Assembly (NCBI GenBank): GCA_036821485.1
Contig: DAISJM010000094.1
Span: 1-6,919 of the forward strand
Length of the DNA: 6,919 bases
Origin: DAISJM01 sp036821485
GTDB lineage: Bacteria; Verrucomicrobiota; Kiritimatiellia; CAIQIC01; JAGNIJ01
Direction: 5' to 3'
The notes beneath the pieces were generated by a model, which had not been told where the DNA came from, searched no databases, and worked only from the letters and a program-made list of their open reading frames with translations. Position numbers and translations under genes: made by a program. Below, piece by piece: positions 1 to 6,166 of the stretch (position 1 is its first letter; every line of letters starts with the position of its first letter).

Positions 1-2
1 AG

Positions 3-173
3 ATGGTGGAGGGGCCGCTCACGGCGCTGGTGCCAGCTTCAGCGCTGCAATTGCACGAGCGTTCCGTCGTGGTGCTTGACGAGGCGGCGGCCTCAAAGCT
101 GGCGCGCCGGGATTACTATCGTTGGGTGTTTGATCACAAGCCCGACTGGCAGCATATGGTGCCGCGGATGTAG
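3..173 (+). CDS. 3' end of an unrecognised protein gene (partial, 5' end outside window)
   Basis: An open frame enters from the left edge and ends at TAG (171-173), giving about 56 residues. The tail is charged and aromatic, with stretches such as RRDYYRWVFDHKPDWQ near the end. I do not recognise the family. There is a methionine codon at position 3, but no ribosome binding site can be judged at the edge, so this is more likely the C-terminus of a longer protein than a 56-residue gene. The reading frame is the same strand as, and only 37 bases before, the signal-peptide start of the next gene, so it probably belongs to the same transcript as the lipid transport genes. That the stretch is coding is inferred from codon composition and spacing only. 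Confidence 0.5.
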   Translation: MVEGPLTALVPASALQLHERSVVVLDEAAASKLARRDYYRWVFDHKPDWQHMVPRM

Positions 174-210
174 CTTTGGCGGACTTAGGGTCCGGGAAAT
201 ATCACGTGTA

Positions 211-1650
211 ATGAAACGTTGTTGGATAGCCGTATTCCTGTTGCTGTGCGTCCCTGTGTCGCGGGCGATCAACGATCCCGGCGAATTTGACTTCGGTCCG
301 ATCGCGAGTCGTTATCGCGACGTGAACGGGGACATGCGGCTGAGGGCGTTGGGGCCGTTCTTCGAGCGCGCAGTATCGACGAACGACGCGAGGCTCTGGG
401 CCGTGCGGCCATTGTACAGCACGGTCAAGGATCCTGTTTCGCAGCGCCGCAGTTCGGAGTACCTGTGGCCCATAGCCACCACAAAGCAGTTCAAGAAGGA
501 ACACTCTGTCCGCGTGCTGCTGACGTACTACACGAAGTTCGATGTGACGGATCCCAAGTCGCGGTACCGGTTCTGGATGTTGCCCATCTATTTTCAGGGC
601 CGGGATGTCAACAAGAAGGGTTACGCGGCGGTATTCCCGCTGGGCGGGACCATACACGAGATTCTCGGTCGCGACCGGGTGATGTTCGTGCTGTTTCCGC
701 TTTACGCGCGGAGTGCCATCAACCAAGTGCACACCACAGATGTACTGTGGCCGATCTATTCGCGGTCTGAGGGGAAGGGCATTTATCGGTTTCGTGTATT
801 TCCCTTCTATGGGCGAACGAAGCACCGCGACAAGTTTGACAAGAAGTTTGTCCTGTGGCCGTTCTGGACCTCGGCTAGGTACTACTATCCGAATTCATCG
901 GGAAAGGGCTACATCCTGTTTCCCCTTTGGGGCCACGTGAAGCTGACGGACCAGGAGGCCTGGATGGTGGTGCCTCCGCTGATCCGGTTTTCCCGGGGCG
1001 AAAGGATGAACTACACGTATTGCCCGTGGCCGTTCTTTCAGAAGAGCAAGGGTGAGACGGAGAAACTGTACTTCTGGCCGATCTGGGGGCAGAAGAGGAT
1101 GCCGGGAGTCCGCAGCACATTCTTCCTGTGGCCCATTTTCAAGAAGGATCGGATCGACCGGGGCGACGAGTTGGTTCGGCGTTTCGTGGCGATGCCCTTT
1201 GTGCAGACGGAGAAGCGGACGCGACGCTCTTCCCAGAAGGGGGAGAAGCTGCAGGTCGTGGGGCGGTACAGCAAGATCTGGCCGCTGTGGTCGTACCAGC
1301 GTGACGGGGATTCCCGCCGCTTTCGCTGTGTGGAACTCTGGCCCCTGCGGAACTCTGGCCCCGTGGAACGGTCCTGGGCTCCGTTATGGACGCTGTATTC
1401 GCGCACGGCGGTGGGCGATGCGCTCGATCACGAGCTGCTTTGGGGCCTTTATCGTTTCCAGCGGCGCGGCGATGCCGAGTGCCGCATGTCGATTTTTCCC
1501 TTCCTCTACTGGCAGCGCGACGATCGAGAGCGTGCGGAGCGCGAATGGTCGATTCTGCATGGCCTGATTGGATATCGTCGAGAAGGTACACAAAAGAGCC
1601 TGCGAGTGTTATATTTCATGCGTTTTGGTGGTAAGGAGACGAAGCCATAA
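211..1650 (+). CDS. Secreted aromatic-proline (LWPIY/FPLY) repeat protein, possible envelope partner of the Mla transporter
   Basis: A 479-residue protein of unknown function. The ATG at 211 is chosen because it opens a signal peptide (MKRCWIAVFLLLCVPVSRA, likely cleaved after A19); an in-frame ATG at 76 would overlap the upstream gene and bury the signal. The ribosome binding site is weak (GGGA at 194-197). The mature chain is a series of about 20 degenerate motifs of the form [L/F/V][W/F]P[I/L/F][Y/W/F], for example at residues 85, 161, 179, 196, 215, 236, 288, 306, 356, 376 and 428. They are spaced about 15-30 residues apart and separated by polar, Lys/Arg/Asp-rich turns. This alternation suggests repeated beta hairpins, such as an outer-membrane barrel or a solenoid or propeller, but that is inference. 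Copies become more degenerate toward the C-terminus. It overlaps mlaE by 4 bases, implying co-translation and a job linked to lipid transport or the envelope. No enzyme motif is visible. Confidence 0.88.
   Translation: MKRCWIAVFLLLCVPVSRAINDPGEFDFGPIASRYRDVNGDMRLRALGPFFERAVSTNDARLWAVRPLYSTVKDPVSQRRSSEYLWPIATTKQFKKEHSVRVLLTYYTKFDVTDPKSRYRFWMLPIYFQGRDVNKKGYAAVFPLGGTIHEILGRDRVMFVLFPLYARSAINQVHTTDVLWPIYSRSEGKGIYRFRVFPFYGRTKHRDKFDKKFVLWPFWTSARYYYPNSSGKGYILFPLWGHVKLTDQEAWMVVPPLIRFSRGERMNYTYCPWPFFQKSKGETEKLYFWPIWGQKRMPGVRSTFFLWPIFKKDRIDRGDELVRRFVAMPFVQTEKRTRRSSQKGEKLQVVGRYSKIWPLWSYQRDGDSRRFRCVELWPLRNSGPVERSWAPLWTLYSRTAVGDALDHELLWGLYRFQRRGDAECRMSIFPFLYWQRDDRERAEREWSILHGLIGYRREGTQKSLRVLYFMRFGGKETKP
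1330..1369 (+). repeat. Short imperfect tandem repeat, 17/16-base units, inside the repeat-protein gene
   Basis: The heptamer G(T/C)GGAAC starts at 1330, 1347 and 1363. The first two units share an exact 14-base stretch (ggaactctggcccc, at 1332-1345 and 1349-1362). Neither period is a multiple of 3, but together they make 33, so the third copy is back in the frame of the first (Val-Glu in both). The second copy is therefore read in another frame, as RNSGP instead of ELWP. Confidence 0.75.
1632..1638 (+). promoter_or_regulatory. Strong Shine-Dalgarno sequence for mlaE
   Basis: TAAGGAG lies within the last codons of the upstream gene. It is 8 bases before the ATA at 1647 and 11 bases before the ATC at 1650, and over 110 bases before the first ATG of the frame (1752). 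It therefore supports a non-canonical start for mlaE at the stop codon of the upstream gene. Confidence 0.7.
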
Positions 1651-2459
1651 TCACGCGGGAACCAGAATTTCACGAGCCGCCGGTAAACTTTCTGGCGAGC
1701 ATCGGCCGTCGCATTCTCTTCGCCTGTCGCGATGCCGGTCGGTCTATCGTCATGCTCGCCGAAGCAGCCTGGTTCATGCCTCTGAGTGTGCGTGCGCGCA
1801 TGAGGCATGAAGTCGTTTACCAGATGTTCCTGACGGGCATCAAGAGTCTCGGCGTGATCACCGTTGTGGCCATGTTCACGGGGATGATCCTGGCGTTGCA
1901 GACCGGGTTGGAGTTGCGTCGGTTTGGTCAGGAAGTGAACATTGGGACTGCGGTGACGGTTGTCATGATGCGCGAGATGGGGCCGTTCATGACGGGCTTG
2001 ATCATAGCGGCCAGCGTGGGTTCGGCAGTGGCGGCGCAGATCGGCACGATGGTCGTATCCGAGGAGATTGCGGCCCTTGAGATCATGTCGATCAACCCGG
2101 TGCGGTTCCTGGTGACGCCGCGCCTGATCGCCCTGGCCATGATGATGCCGATCCTCACCATCTACACGAACATCCTTGGTGTGGTGGGCGGGGCGATCGT
2201 GGGCTACACGCAACTGGGCGTGTCGCTGACAGCCTATTTCGACAATGCCATACGATACGCGGAGAACAAGGATCTGTATGTGGGCTTGTTCAAGGCCTTC
2301 GTCTTTGGCGTGATTATCACCACGGTAGCCTGTCACCAGGGATTCAACGCGTCCGAGGGGGCGGTAGGTGTCGGGCGTGCGACGCGCCGCACGGTTATCA
2401 TCTCGTTTCTTACGATCCTTGTGGTCGGTTACGTCATCACACGAATGTTTTACGTATGA
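1647..2459 (+). CDS. mlaE: MlaE/YrbE-family ABC transporter permease (MCE lipid transport), apparent ATA start
   Basis: Inner-membrane permease of the MlaFEDB-type phospholipid transporter. From 1647 it is 270 residues, close to the usual length of about 260. Family hallmarks are FTGMILALQ (77-85), MREMGP (108-113), the GSAVAAQIGTM stretch, SEEIAALEIMSINP (138-151), YTNILGVVGG and HQGFNASEGAVGVG (230-243), with several hydrophobic membrane segments. The first ATG in frame (1752) would cut off 35 residues. Those include FLASIGRRILFACRDAG, which looks like the amphipathic N-terminal helix present in MlaE relatives. No ATG, GTG or TTG occurs upstream back to the stop at 1632-1634; a CTG exists at 1692. 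TAAGGAG is ideally spaced for ATA at 1647, overlapping the upstream TAA as ATAA. Family assignment is very sure; the exact start (ATA 1647, ATC 1650 or ATG 1752) is not. Confidence 0.93.
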   Translation: MITREPEFHEPPVNFLASIGRRILFACRDAGRSIVMLAEAAWFMPLSVRARMRHEVVYQMFLTGIKSLGVITVVAMFTGMILALQTGLELRRFGQEVNIGTAVTVVMMREMGPFMTGLIIAASVGSAVAAQIGTMVVSEEIAALEIMSINPVRFLVTPRLIALAMMMPILTIYTNILGVVGGAIVGYTQLGVSLTAYFDNAIRYAENKDLYVGLFKAFVFGVIITTVACHQGFNASEGAVGVGRATRRTVIISFLTILVVGYVITRMFYV

Positions 2460-3220
2460 TTCGGTTTGAAAAAGTATCCAAGCGATTCGGCCGGAAAGTG
2501 GTTCTGGACGGGGTCGATATGGAGATCAAGGACGGCGAGACGTTTGTCATCGTCGGTTCCTCGGGCGCCGGCAAGAGCGTTACGCTCAAGCACATGGTGC
2601 GCCTGCTGACGCCTGACAGCGGTCGGGTGATTATTGGGGACGATGTAGTCAGCGAAGCGCGGGGCAGCCGGTTGGAAGCCATACGGTTGCGTTTTGGGTA
2701 TCTTTTTCAGGGCTCGGCGCTGCTGCAGTGGCTGCCCGTGGGAGAGAACGTGGCGCTGCCGCTCCGTGAGAAGACAGACATGGATGACGAGGCCATCGGG
2801 GTGCAGGTTGTGGAGAAGCTCAAGTTGGTCGGGCTGGAGGATGCGGTTGCCAAGTATCCGTCCGACCTGTCCGGCGGCATGCGCAAGAGAGTCGGTCTGG
2901 CCCGCGCCATTGTCACGAAGCCCGAGATTATTCTCTACGACGAACCCACGTCGGGTCTGGATCCGGTGACATCGAGGTCGATTGACCGGCTCATCGACAG
3001 CATGCGCCGGGAATTGGGCGTGACCAGCATTGTTGTTACGCACGATTTGCACAGTGCGCTGGCTATCGGATCAAGGATTGCCATGTTGCATGAGGGGCGG
3101 ATCGTGGAAATATCGACGCCGGAGGAATTTATCCGGTCATCGAACGAGGTTATTCAGGATTTTCTGGAAGCACAGTATATTACAACGCGCGGAGCGTGGG
3201 AAAAGGCGGTGCCATCATGA
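2456..3220 (+). CDS. mlaF: MlaF-type ABC transporter ATP-binding protein
   Basis: Cytoplasmic ATPase that powers lipid movement through MlaE. The 254-residue chain is complete for the family. Visible motifs are Walker A GSSGAGKS (34-41), Q-loop Gln85 in LFQGSALL, signature LSGGM (138-142), Walker B IILYDE (158-163) with catalytic Glu163, D-loop SGLD (166-169) and switch His196 in VVTHD. The signature beginning LSGGMRKRVGLARA and the FQGSALL stretch are typical of the Mla/MCE ATPase group rather than of amino-acid importers. The ATG overlaps the mlaE stop as ATGA, and no clear ribosome binding site precedes it, so translation is probably coupled to mlaE. The C-terminal tail after about residue 225 (EFIRSSNEVIQDFLEAQ) matches the family's conserved end. 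All nucleotide-binding residues are intact. Confidence 0.97.
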   Translation: MIRFEKVSKRFGRKVVLDGVDMEIKDGETFVIVGSSGAGKSVTLKHMVRLLTPDSGRVIIGDDVVSEARGSRLEAIRLRFGYLFQGSALLQWLPVGENVALPLREKTDMDDEAIGVQVVEKLKLVGLEDAVAKYPSDLSGGMRKRVGLARAIVTKPEIILYDEPTSGLDPVTSRSIDRLIDSMRRELGVTSIVVTHDLHSALAIGSRIAMLHEGRIVEISTPEEFIRSSNEVIQDFLEAQYITTRGAWEKAVPS

Positions 3221-4107
3221 AAAAGAGCCGGATGCAGGAAACGTCCATCGAAGTGACCGTTGGCGCCTTCATGTTCATGATCCTGCTGGCGCTGGGTTTC
3301 TTTACCATCGTTCTCAGCCGTGAAAATGTATTCCGGAAAAACTACTCCGTGGTTGTGGTCTTTCAGGATGTGCGCGGATTGCGTGAGGGCGACAACGTCT
3401 TTGTGCGGGGTGTCGATGTGGGCAAGATCAAGACATTGCAGATTGAGCCCTCGGGGGTGCGTGTGGGGGTGACGCTCGATCAGGAAGTGGTGGTACACGA
3501 GGATTACAGCGTCGAGATTCTTCCGTCCTCCGTGCTGGGCGGTCGATTCCTGAACATCAATGTAGGGTCGTCAGATAAACCAGTGGTTGCGTCCGGTTCG
3601 GTGCTCCAAGGCAAGATGCCTGCCGACCTGATCGACGAGGCCACGAGAGCAGCAAAGCTGATCCGGGAGGCGCTTGAGGAAGGCGGCATCATTGAGAACC
3701 TCAAGACATCCATGGCGCAGATCAAAGAAATCACGACGAAGCTCAACGAAGGCGAGGGGACCATCGGGAAGCTGTTGACGGATCGCAAGGTCTATGACGA
3801 CATTTCGGAAATTACAGCTAATCTCAAGGACGTGAGCCAGCGCCTAGGGGAAGGAAAGGGCACGCTAGGCAAACTGCTTTCCGAGGATGACACGTTGTAC
3901 AATGATCTGTCCGCAGCTGCGGCATCGATTCGGGAGATCACGGACCAGATTGCCAAGGGCGAGGGGACACTTGGAAAGCTTACGAAGGATGATGAGTTGT
4001 ACCAGGAAGCGAAACTTCTGCTGAACGAATTGCGGGCGACGATTGACGACTATCGCGAGACGGCCCCCATCACGACGTTCACCAGTATATTTTTTGGAGC
4101 GTTCTAA
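3217..4107 (+). CDS. mlaD: MlaD-type MCE-domain substrate-binding protein with C-terminal GEGTxGKL repeats
   Basis: Membrane-anchored MCE protein that receives or passes lipids on the periplasmic side of MlaFE. It is 296 residues from the ATG at 3217, which overlaps the mlaF stop as ATGA; a GTG at 3196 is also in frame but less likely. One membrane anchor spans residues 13-33 (basic residues MKKSR before it, so N-terminus in). The MCE domain follows at about 42-130, with FQDVRGLREGDNVFVRGVDVG and SVLGGRFLNINVG. The rest is predicted helical or coiled coil and contains three tandem repeats headed GEGTIGKL, GEGKGTLGKL and GEGTLGKL (starting near residues 179, 213 and 248). The chain ends in a hydrophobic FTSIFFGAF tail. 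MCE proteins hexamerise, and long helical tails can form a tunnel or needle; that is family knowledge, and its form here is inferred. Confidence 0.95.
   Translation: MKKSRMQETSIEVTVGAFMFMILLALGFFTIVLSRENVFRKNYSVVVVFQDVRGLREGDNVFVRGVDVGKIKTLQIEPSGVRVGVTLDQEVVVHEDYSVEILPSSVLGGRFLNINVGSSDKPVVASGSVLQGKMPADLIDEATRAAKLIREALEEGGIIENLKTSMAQIKEITTKLNEGEGTIGKLLTDRKVYDDISEITANLKDVSQRLGEGKGTLGKLLSEDDTLYNDLSAAAASIREITDQIAKGEGTLGKLTKDDELYQEAKLLLNELRATIDDYRETAPITTFTSIFFGAF
3745..4020 (+). repeat. Three tandem 34-35-residue repeats in MlaD C-terminal region
   Basis: Protein-level repeats with GEG(K)GT(I/L)GKL at nucleotide positions 3751, 3853 and 3958, so periods are 102 and 105 bases. Each is followed by an acidic (D/E)(D)xLY or KVYDD segment and then a helix of the ITxxLxxVSxxL type. 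The bases have diverged (for example ggcgaggggacc versus ggaaagggcacg), so the repeat is old and maintained at protein level. Confidence 0.8.
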
Positions 4108-4152
4108 GTGGTCACACGTCAGGGACGGGTGCTAATCTTGTGTCTTGAGATC

Positions 4153-4157
4153 GGAGG
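4153..4157 (+). promoter_or_regulatory. Ribosome binding site for the small membrane protein gene
   Basis: GGAGG ends 6 bases before the ATG at 4164. It fixes this start and shows that the gene is translated independently rather than by overlap coupling as in the mla genes before it. Confidence 0.75.
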
Positions 4158-4163
4158 TAGATC

Positions 4164-4538
4164 ATGCGTCGGTTCTGGATAAGAGTGATCAGTCTGGTGC
4201 TGGTTCCTGCGTTACTTCTCTGCTTTGTTCCCGCAGCGCAAGCCGGTTCCTACGCGACCGACGACAGCGATAACGGGGAAAGCTCAGACGGCGCGATCAT
4301 CACGGTGGGGTTGTTGGCCGTGGTGATCGGTGTGCTCTTCATCATTGGGATGAAGGCGGACTGGGACAATGTTTTCGGCAAAGCGACGCCTCGCACCACC
4401 CCCGAAGAGCGGGAACAGTTACGTCGCGATATCGCCTTGGCGATTGATGGCGGGTATGCCGATGAAGTGGTGCCGGTCCTTGAGGCGAATTCGGGTTCCG
4501 GTTCGCAGGGCACAGCAGGCCTGAGGATCAAGTTCTAG
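4164..4538 (+). CDS. Small exported or membrane protein of unknown function at the end of the mla operon
   Basis: A 124-residue protein I cannot assign. It begins with a signal-peptide-like segment (residues 1-27, ending VPAAQA, a good signal peptidase I site). A short acidic Ser/Asp linker follows (29-42), then a second hydrophobic segment (about 43-62, GAIITVGLLAVVIGVLFIIG), then a charged region with a PEEREQLRRDIALAI helix. The tail is Gly/Ser-rich and ends LRIKF. If the signal is cleaved, the protein is held by the second segment; if not, it has two passes. The gene starts 56 bases after mlaD on the same strand with a good GGAGG site, so it is probably the last gene of the transport operon. 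A role in lipid transport is guilt by association only. Its stop is 2 bases from the guaB stop. Confidence 0.82.
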   Translation: MRRFWIRVISLVLVPALLLCFVPAAQAGSYATDDSDNGESSDGAIITVGLLAVVIGVLFIIGMKADWDNVFGKATPRTTPEEREQLRRDIALAIDGGYADEVVPVLEANSGSGSQGTAGLRIKF

Positions 4539-4540
4539 GA

Positions 4541-6031
4541 TTACGAACGGTAGTTCGGCGCTTCCTTCGTGACCTTCACATCGTGCGCGTGACCTTCGGT
4601 CACGCCGGCATTCGTGATCCGGATAAACTTCCCGCCGGCCTGCAGATCCCCCAGAGTGCGGCATCCACAATATCCAAGGGAGAGTTTCAGTCCGCCCACG
4701 AACTGGGTCATGACTTTCTGCACCGTTCCCGCGTAGGGGACCATGCCTTCGACGCCCTGTGGAACCAGTTCATCGGATGAGACGTTATCCTGCCCATAGC
4801 GCTGTCGGCTGCCTTGGCCCGTCTGCATGGCCGAAAGGCTGCCCATGCCGCGGTACATCACGTATTGGCGACCCTGGTAAATGATCTTCTCTCCGGGACT
4901 TTCTTCTGTACCGGCCAGGATGGAACCCATCATAACGGTGTCCGCTCCGGCCACAATGGCCTTCGCGACGTCGCCGGAATGACGGATGCCGCCATCGGCT
5001 ATTACGGGGATACTGCCTTCGAGGGCATGGGCACAGTTATAGATGGCTCCGATCTGCGGAATGCCCACGCCGGCGACGACGCGTGTTGTGCAGATGGACC
5101 CGGGTCCGATGCCGACCTTGACCGCATCTGCGCCGGCATCGCGAAGAGCGATGGCAGCCTCTGCGGTGGCGATGTTCCCGGCGATTACGTCGAGGTGGGG
5201 GTGATTCTTCTTCGCCCAGCGAATCATGTCGAGGACGCCCTTTGAATGACCATGTGCCGTATCCACCACGACGGCGTCGATGTGGTTTTTGGCCAGGGTA
5301 TCCACGCGCTCGTAATCGTTGGGTGAGATTGCCGCCCCGACGCGAAGACGATATTCCGCATCGCGATTGTAGAGTGGCTCGACATTGTGGGTCAGCGTGC
5401 GGACGTCGGCGAAGCTGTACAGGCCGGCAATCTTCCCGTTATCCACAAGCGGAAGTTTGCCGATCTTGTTGTGCATCATGATTTCGTACGCTTGCTGCAG
5501 CGTTGTGCCACGGGGCGCGGTGATGACCTCCTTGGTCATGACGTCGACGATGGGTGCGGCAGGATTCTTGGCAAACTTGATGTCCGCCGCCGTGAGGATG
5601 CCGACCACGTTGTCCTGCGCATCGAGAATGGGGAAGCCGCTGAACTTATATCCCTTGGCCTTGCGCGTATCGCTCACGGTCTTGAGCGTGTCGGTGACGC
5701 GGAAGGTGATGGGATGAGTAATGAGGCCGTTGAGGTGGTGCTTGACGGTGCTGACGATCTTGGCCTGCTGCTCGGCCGTCAGGTTCCGATGGATGATGCC
5801 GATTCCACCCAGCATGGCCATCGCGATGGCCATGTTGGCCTCGGTCACGGTGTCCATGGCGGCACTGACAAAGGGGATGTTGACGTTGATGCGCGAGGAG
5901 AAACGACTCGTGACATCCGTCTCATTTGGAAGGAAGTCGGCATACTGCGTGAGCAGCGTGACGTCGTCAAAGGTGAGCGCCTCGAAGGGAAACGAGGCCA
6001 TGAATTGGTCGAGATAGTTGTTCCGGCTCAT
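4541..6031 (-). CDS. guaB: Inosine-5'-monophosphate dehydrogenase
   Basis: Catalyses NAD-dependent oxidation of IMP to XMP, the committed step of GMP synthesis, in the cytoplasm. The 496-residue chain is full length for bacterial enzymes. It opens with EALTFDDVTLL, followed by the N-terminal barrel part (SAAMDTVTE, GGIGIIHRNL). A CBS-domain pair lies at about 100-215 (GILTAADI, GLYSFADVRTLT). Then come the NAD-site DTAHGHS, the K+ and catalytic loop GPGSICTTR with nucleophile Cys314, the IMP phosphate site ADGGIRHSGD, YRGMGSL and the mobile flap Arg411-Tyr412 in SRQRYGQD. The start at 6031 has AAAAGGA (6038-6044) 6 bases upstream; an in-frame ATG at 6085 would add 18 residues without family support. 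All catalytic residues are present. The gene converges on the mla operon and follows an adenosine deaminase gene. Confidence 0.97.
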   Translation of the reverse strand: MSRNNYLDQFMASFPFEALTFDDVTLLTQYADFLPNETDVTSRFSSRINVNIPFVSAAMDTVTEANMAIAMAMLGGIGIIHRNLTAEQQAKIVSTVKHHLNGLITHPITFRVTDTLKTVSDTRKAKGYKFSGFPILDAQDNVVGILTAADIKFAKNPAAPIVDVMTKEVITAPRGTTLQQAYEIMMHNKIGKLPLVDNGKIAGLYSFADVRTLTHNVEPLYNRDAEYRLRVGAAISPNDYERVDTLAKNHIDAVVVDTAHGHSKGVLDMIRWAKKNHPHLDVIAGNIATAEAAIALRDAGADAVKVGIGPGSICTTRVVAGVGIPQIGAIYNCAHALEGSIPVIADGGIRHSGDVAKAIVAGADTVMMGSILAGTEESPGEKIIYQGRQYVMYRGMGSLSAMQTGQGSRQRYGQDNVSSDELVPQGVEGMVPYAGTVQKVMTQFVGGLKLSLGYCGCRTLGDLQAGGKFIRITNAGVTEGHAHDVKVTKEAPNYRS

Positions 6032-6037
6032 GGGGGA

Positions 6038-6044
6038 TCCTTTT
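6038..6044 (-). promoter_or_regulatory. Ribosome binding site of guaB
   Basis: Minus-strand AAAAGGA lies 6 bases before the ATG at 6031-6029 and decides between that start and the ATG at 6085. Confidence 0.65.
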
Positions 6045-6052
6045 GGCTTCGA

Positions 6053-6082
6053 TAACTTGTCTCGAATCGGCGTTTGAGTCAA
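6053..6082 (-). promoter_or_regulatory. Weak candidate promoter for guaB
   Basis: The minus strand carries TTGACT (6082-6077), a good -35 match. Only poor -10 candidates follow at suitable spacing (AAGTTA or AGTTAT, 18-19 bases on). The position, 20-50 bases before the guaB start in the 135-base gap after the deaminase gene, fits a promoter. The -10 is not convincing. Confidence 0.25.
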
Positions 6083-6094
6083 CAAGAAGTGTCG

Positions 6095-6120
6095 AAAAAA
6101 CGCACGAAAACCATCGCGTG
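6095..6120 (-). terminator. Weak candidate terminator after the adenosine deaminase gene
   Basis: Reading the minus strand, CACG (6120-6117) can pair with CGTG (6106-6103) and is closely followed by six T (6100-6095). The stem is only 4 bases with a 10-base loop, so termination would be weak. It lies between the deaminase stop and the possible guaB promoter. Confidence 0.2.
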
Positions 6121-6166
6121 GACTTGCCGCGAAGGGGTATCGGTGAGCAGAAACGGAGAAACCGGC

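Noticed and set aside
76..210. Upstream ATG extension of the repeat-protein gene
   Set aside because: It would add 45 residues overlapping the upstream gene in another frame and would bury a clear signal peptide that begins at 211.
202..825. Minus-strand open frame of 207 residues inside the repeat-protein gene
   Set aside because: It is antisense to a gene with a signal peptide and repeats, and its own translation is Arg/His/Pro-rich and shows no family features.
1506..2336. Long open frame on the minus strand across mlaE (276 residues)
   Set aside because: It is antisense to a well-supported permease, rich in His, Arg and Asp with no recognisable domain. It is a by-product of codon bias in the real gene.
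1752..2459. Shorter mlaE beginning at the first ATG (235 residues)
   Set aside because: It would drop a family-like N-terminal helix and leave the perfect ribosome binding site at 1632-1638 unused. It has no good ribosome binding site of its own. It remains an alternative.
3196..3216. GTG start for mlaD
   Set aside because: The ATG at 3217 forms the same ATGA overlap as mlaF and keeps a normal short MKKSR N-terminus before the membrane anchor.
4108..4163. Terminator or promoter between mlaD and the small membrane protein gene
   Set aside because: In these 56 bases I see only the GGAGG ribosome binding site. There is no convincing hairpin with a T tract and no -35/-10 pair.
4588..4604. Perfect 7-base hairpin cgtgacc-ttc-ggtcacg as a bidirectional terminator
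   Set aside because: It lies inside the conserved guaB C-terminal coding region and has no T tract on either strand. The stem is explained by codons of the GVTEGHAHD stretch.
5387..6055. Open frame of 222 residues on the plus strand inside guaB
   Set aside because: It is antisense to conserved IMP dehydrogenase coding sequence, with Asp/Gly/His-rich composition and no family resemblance.
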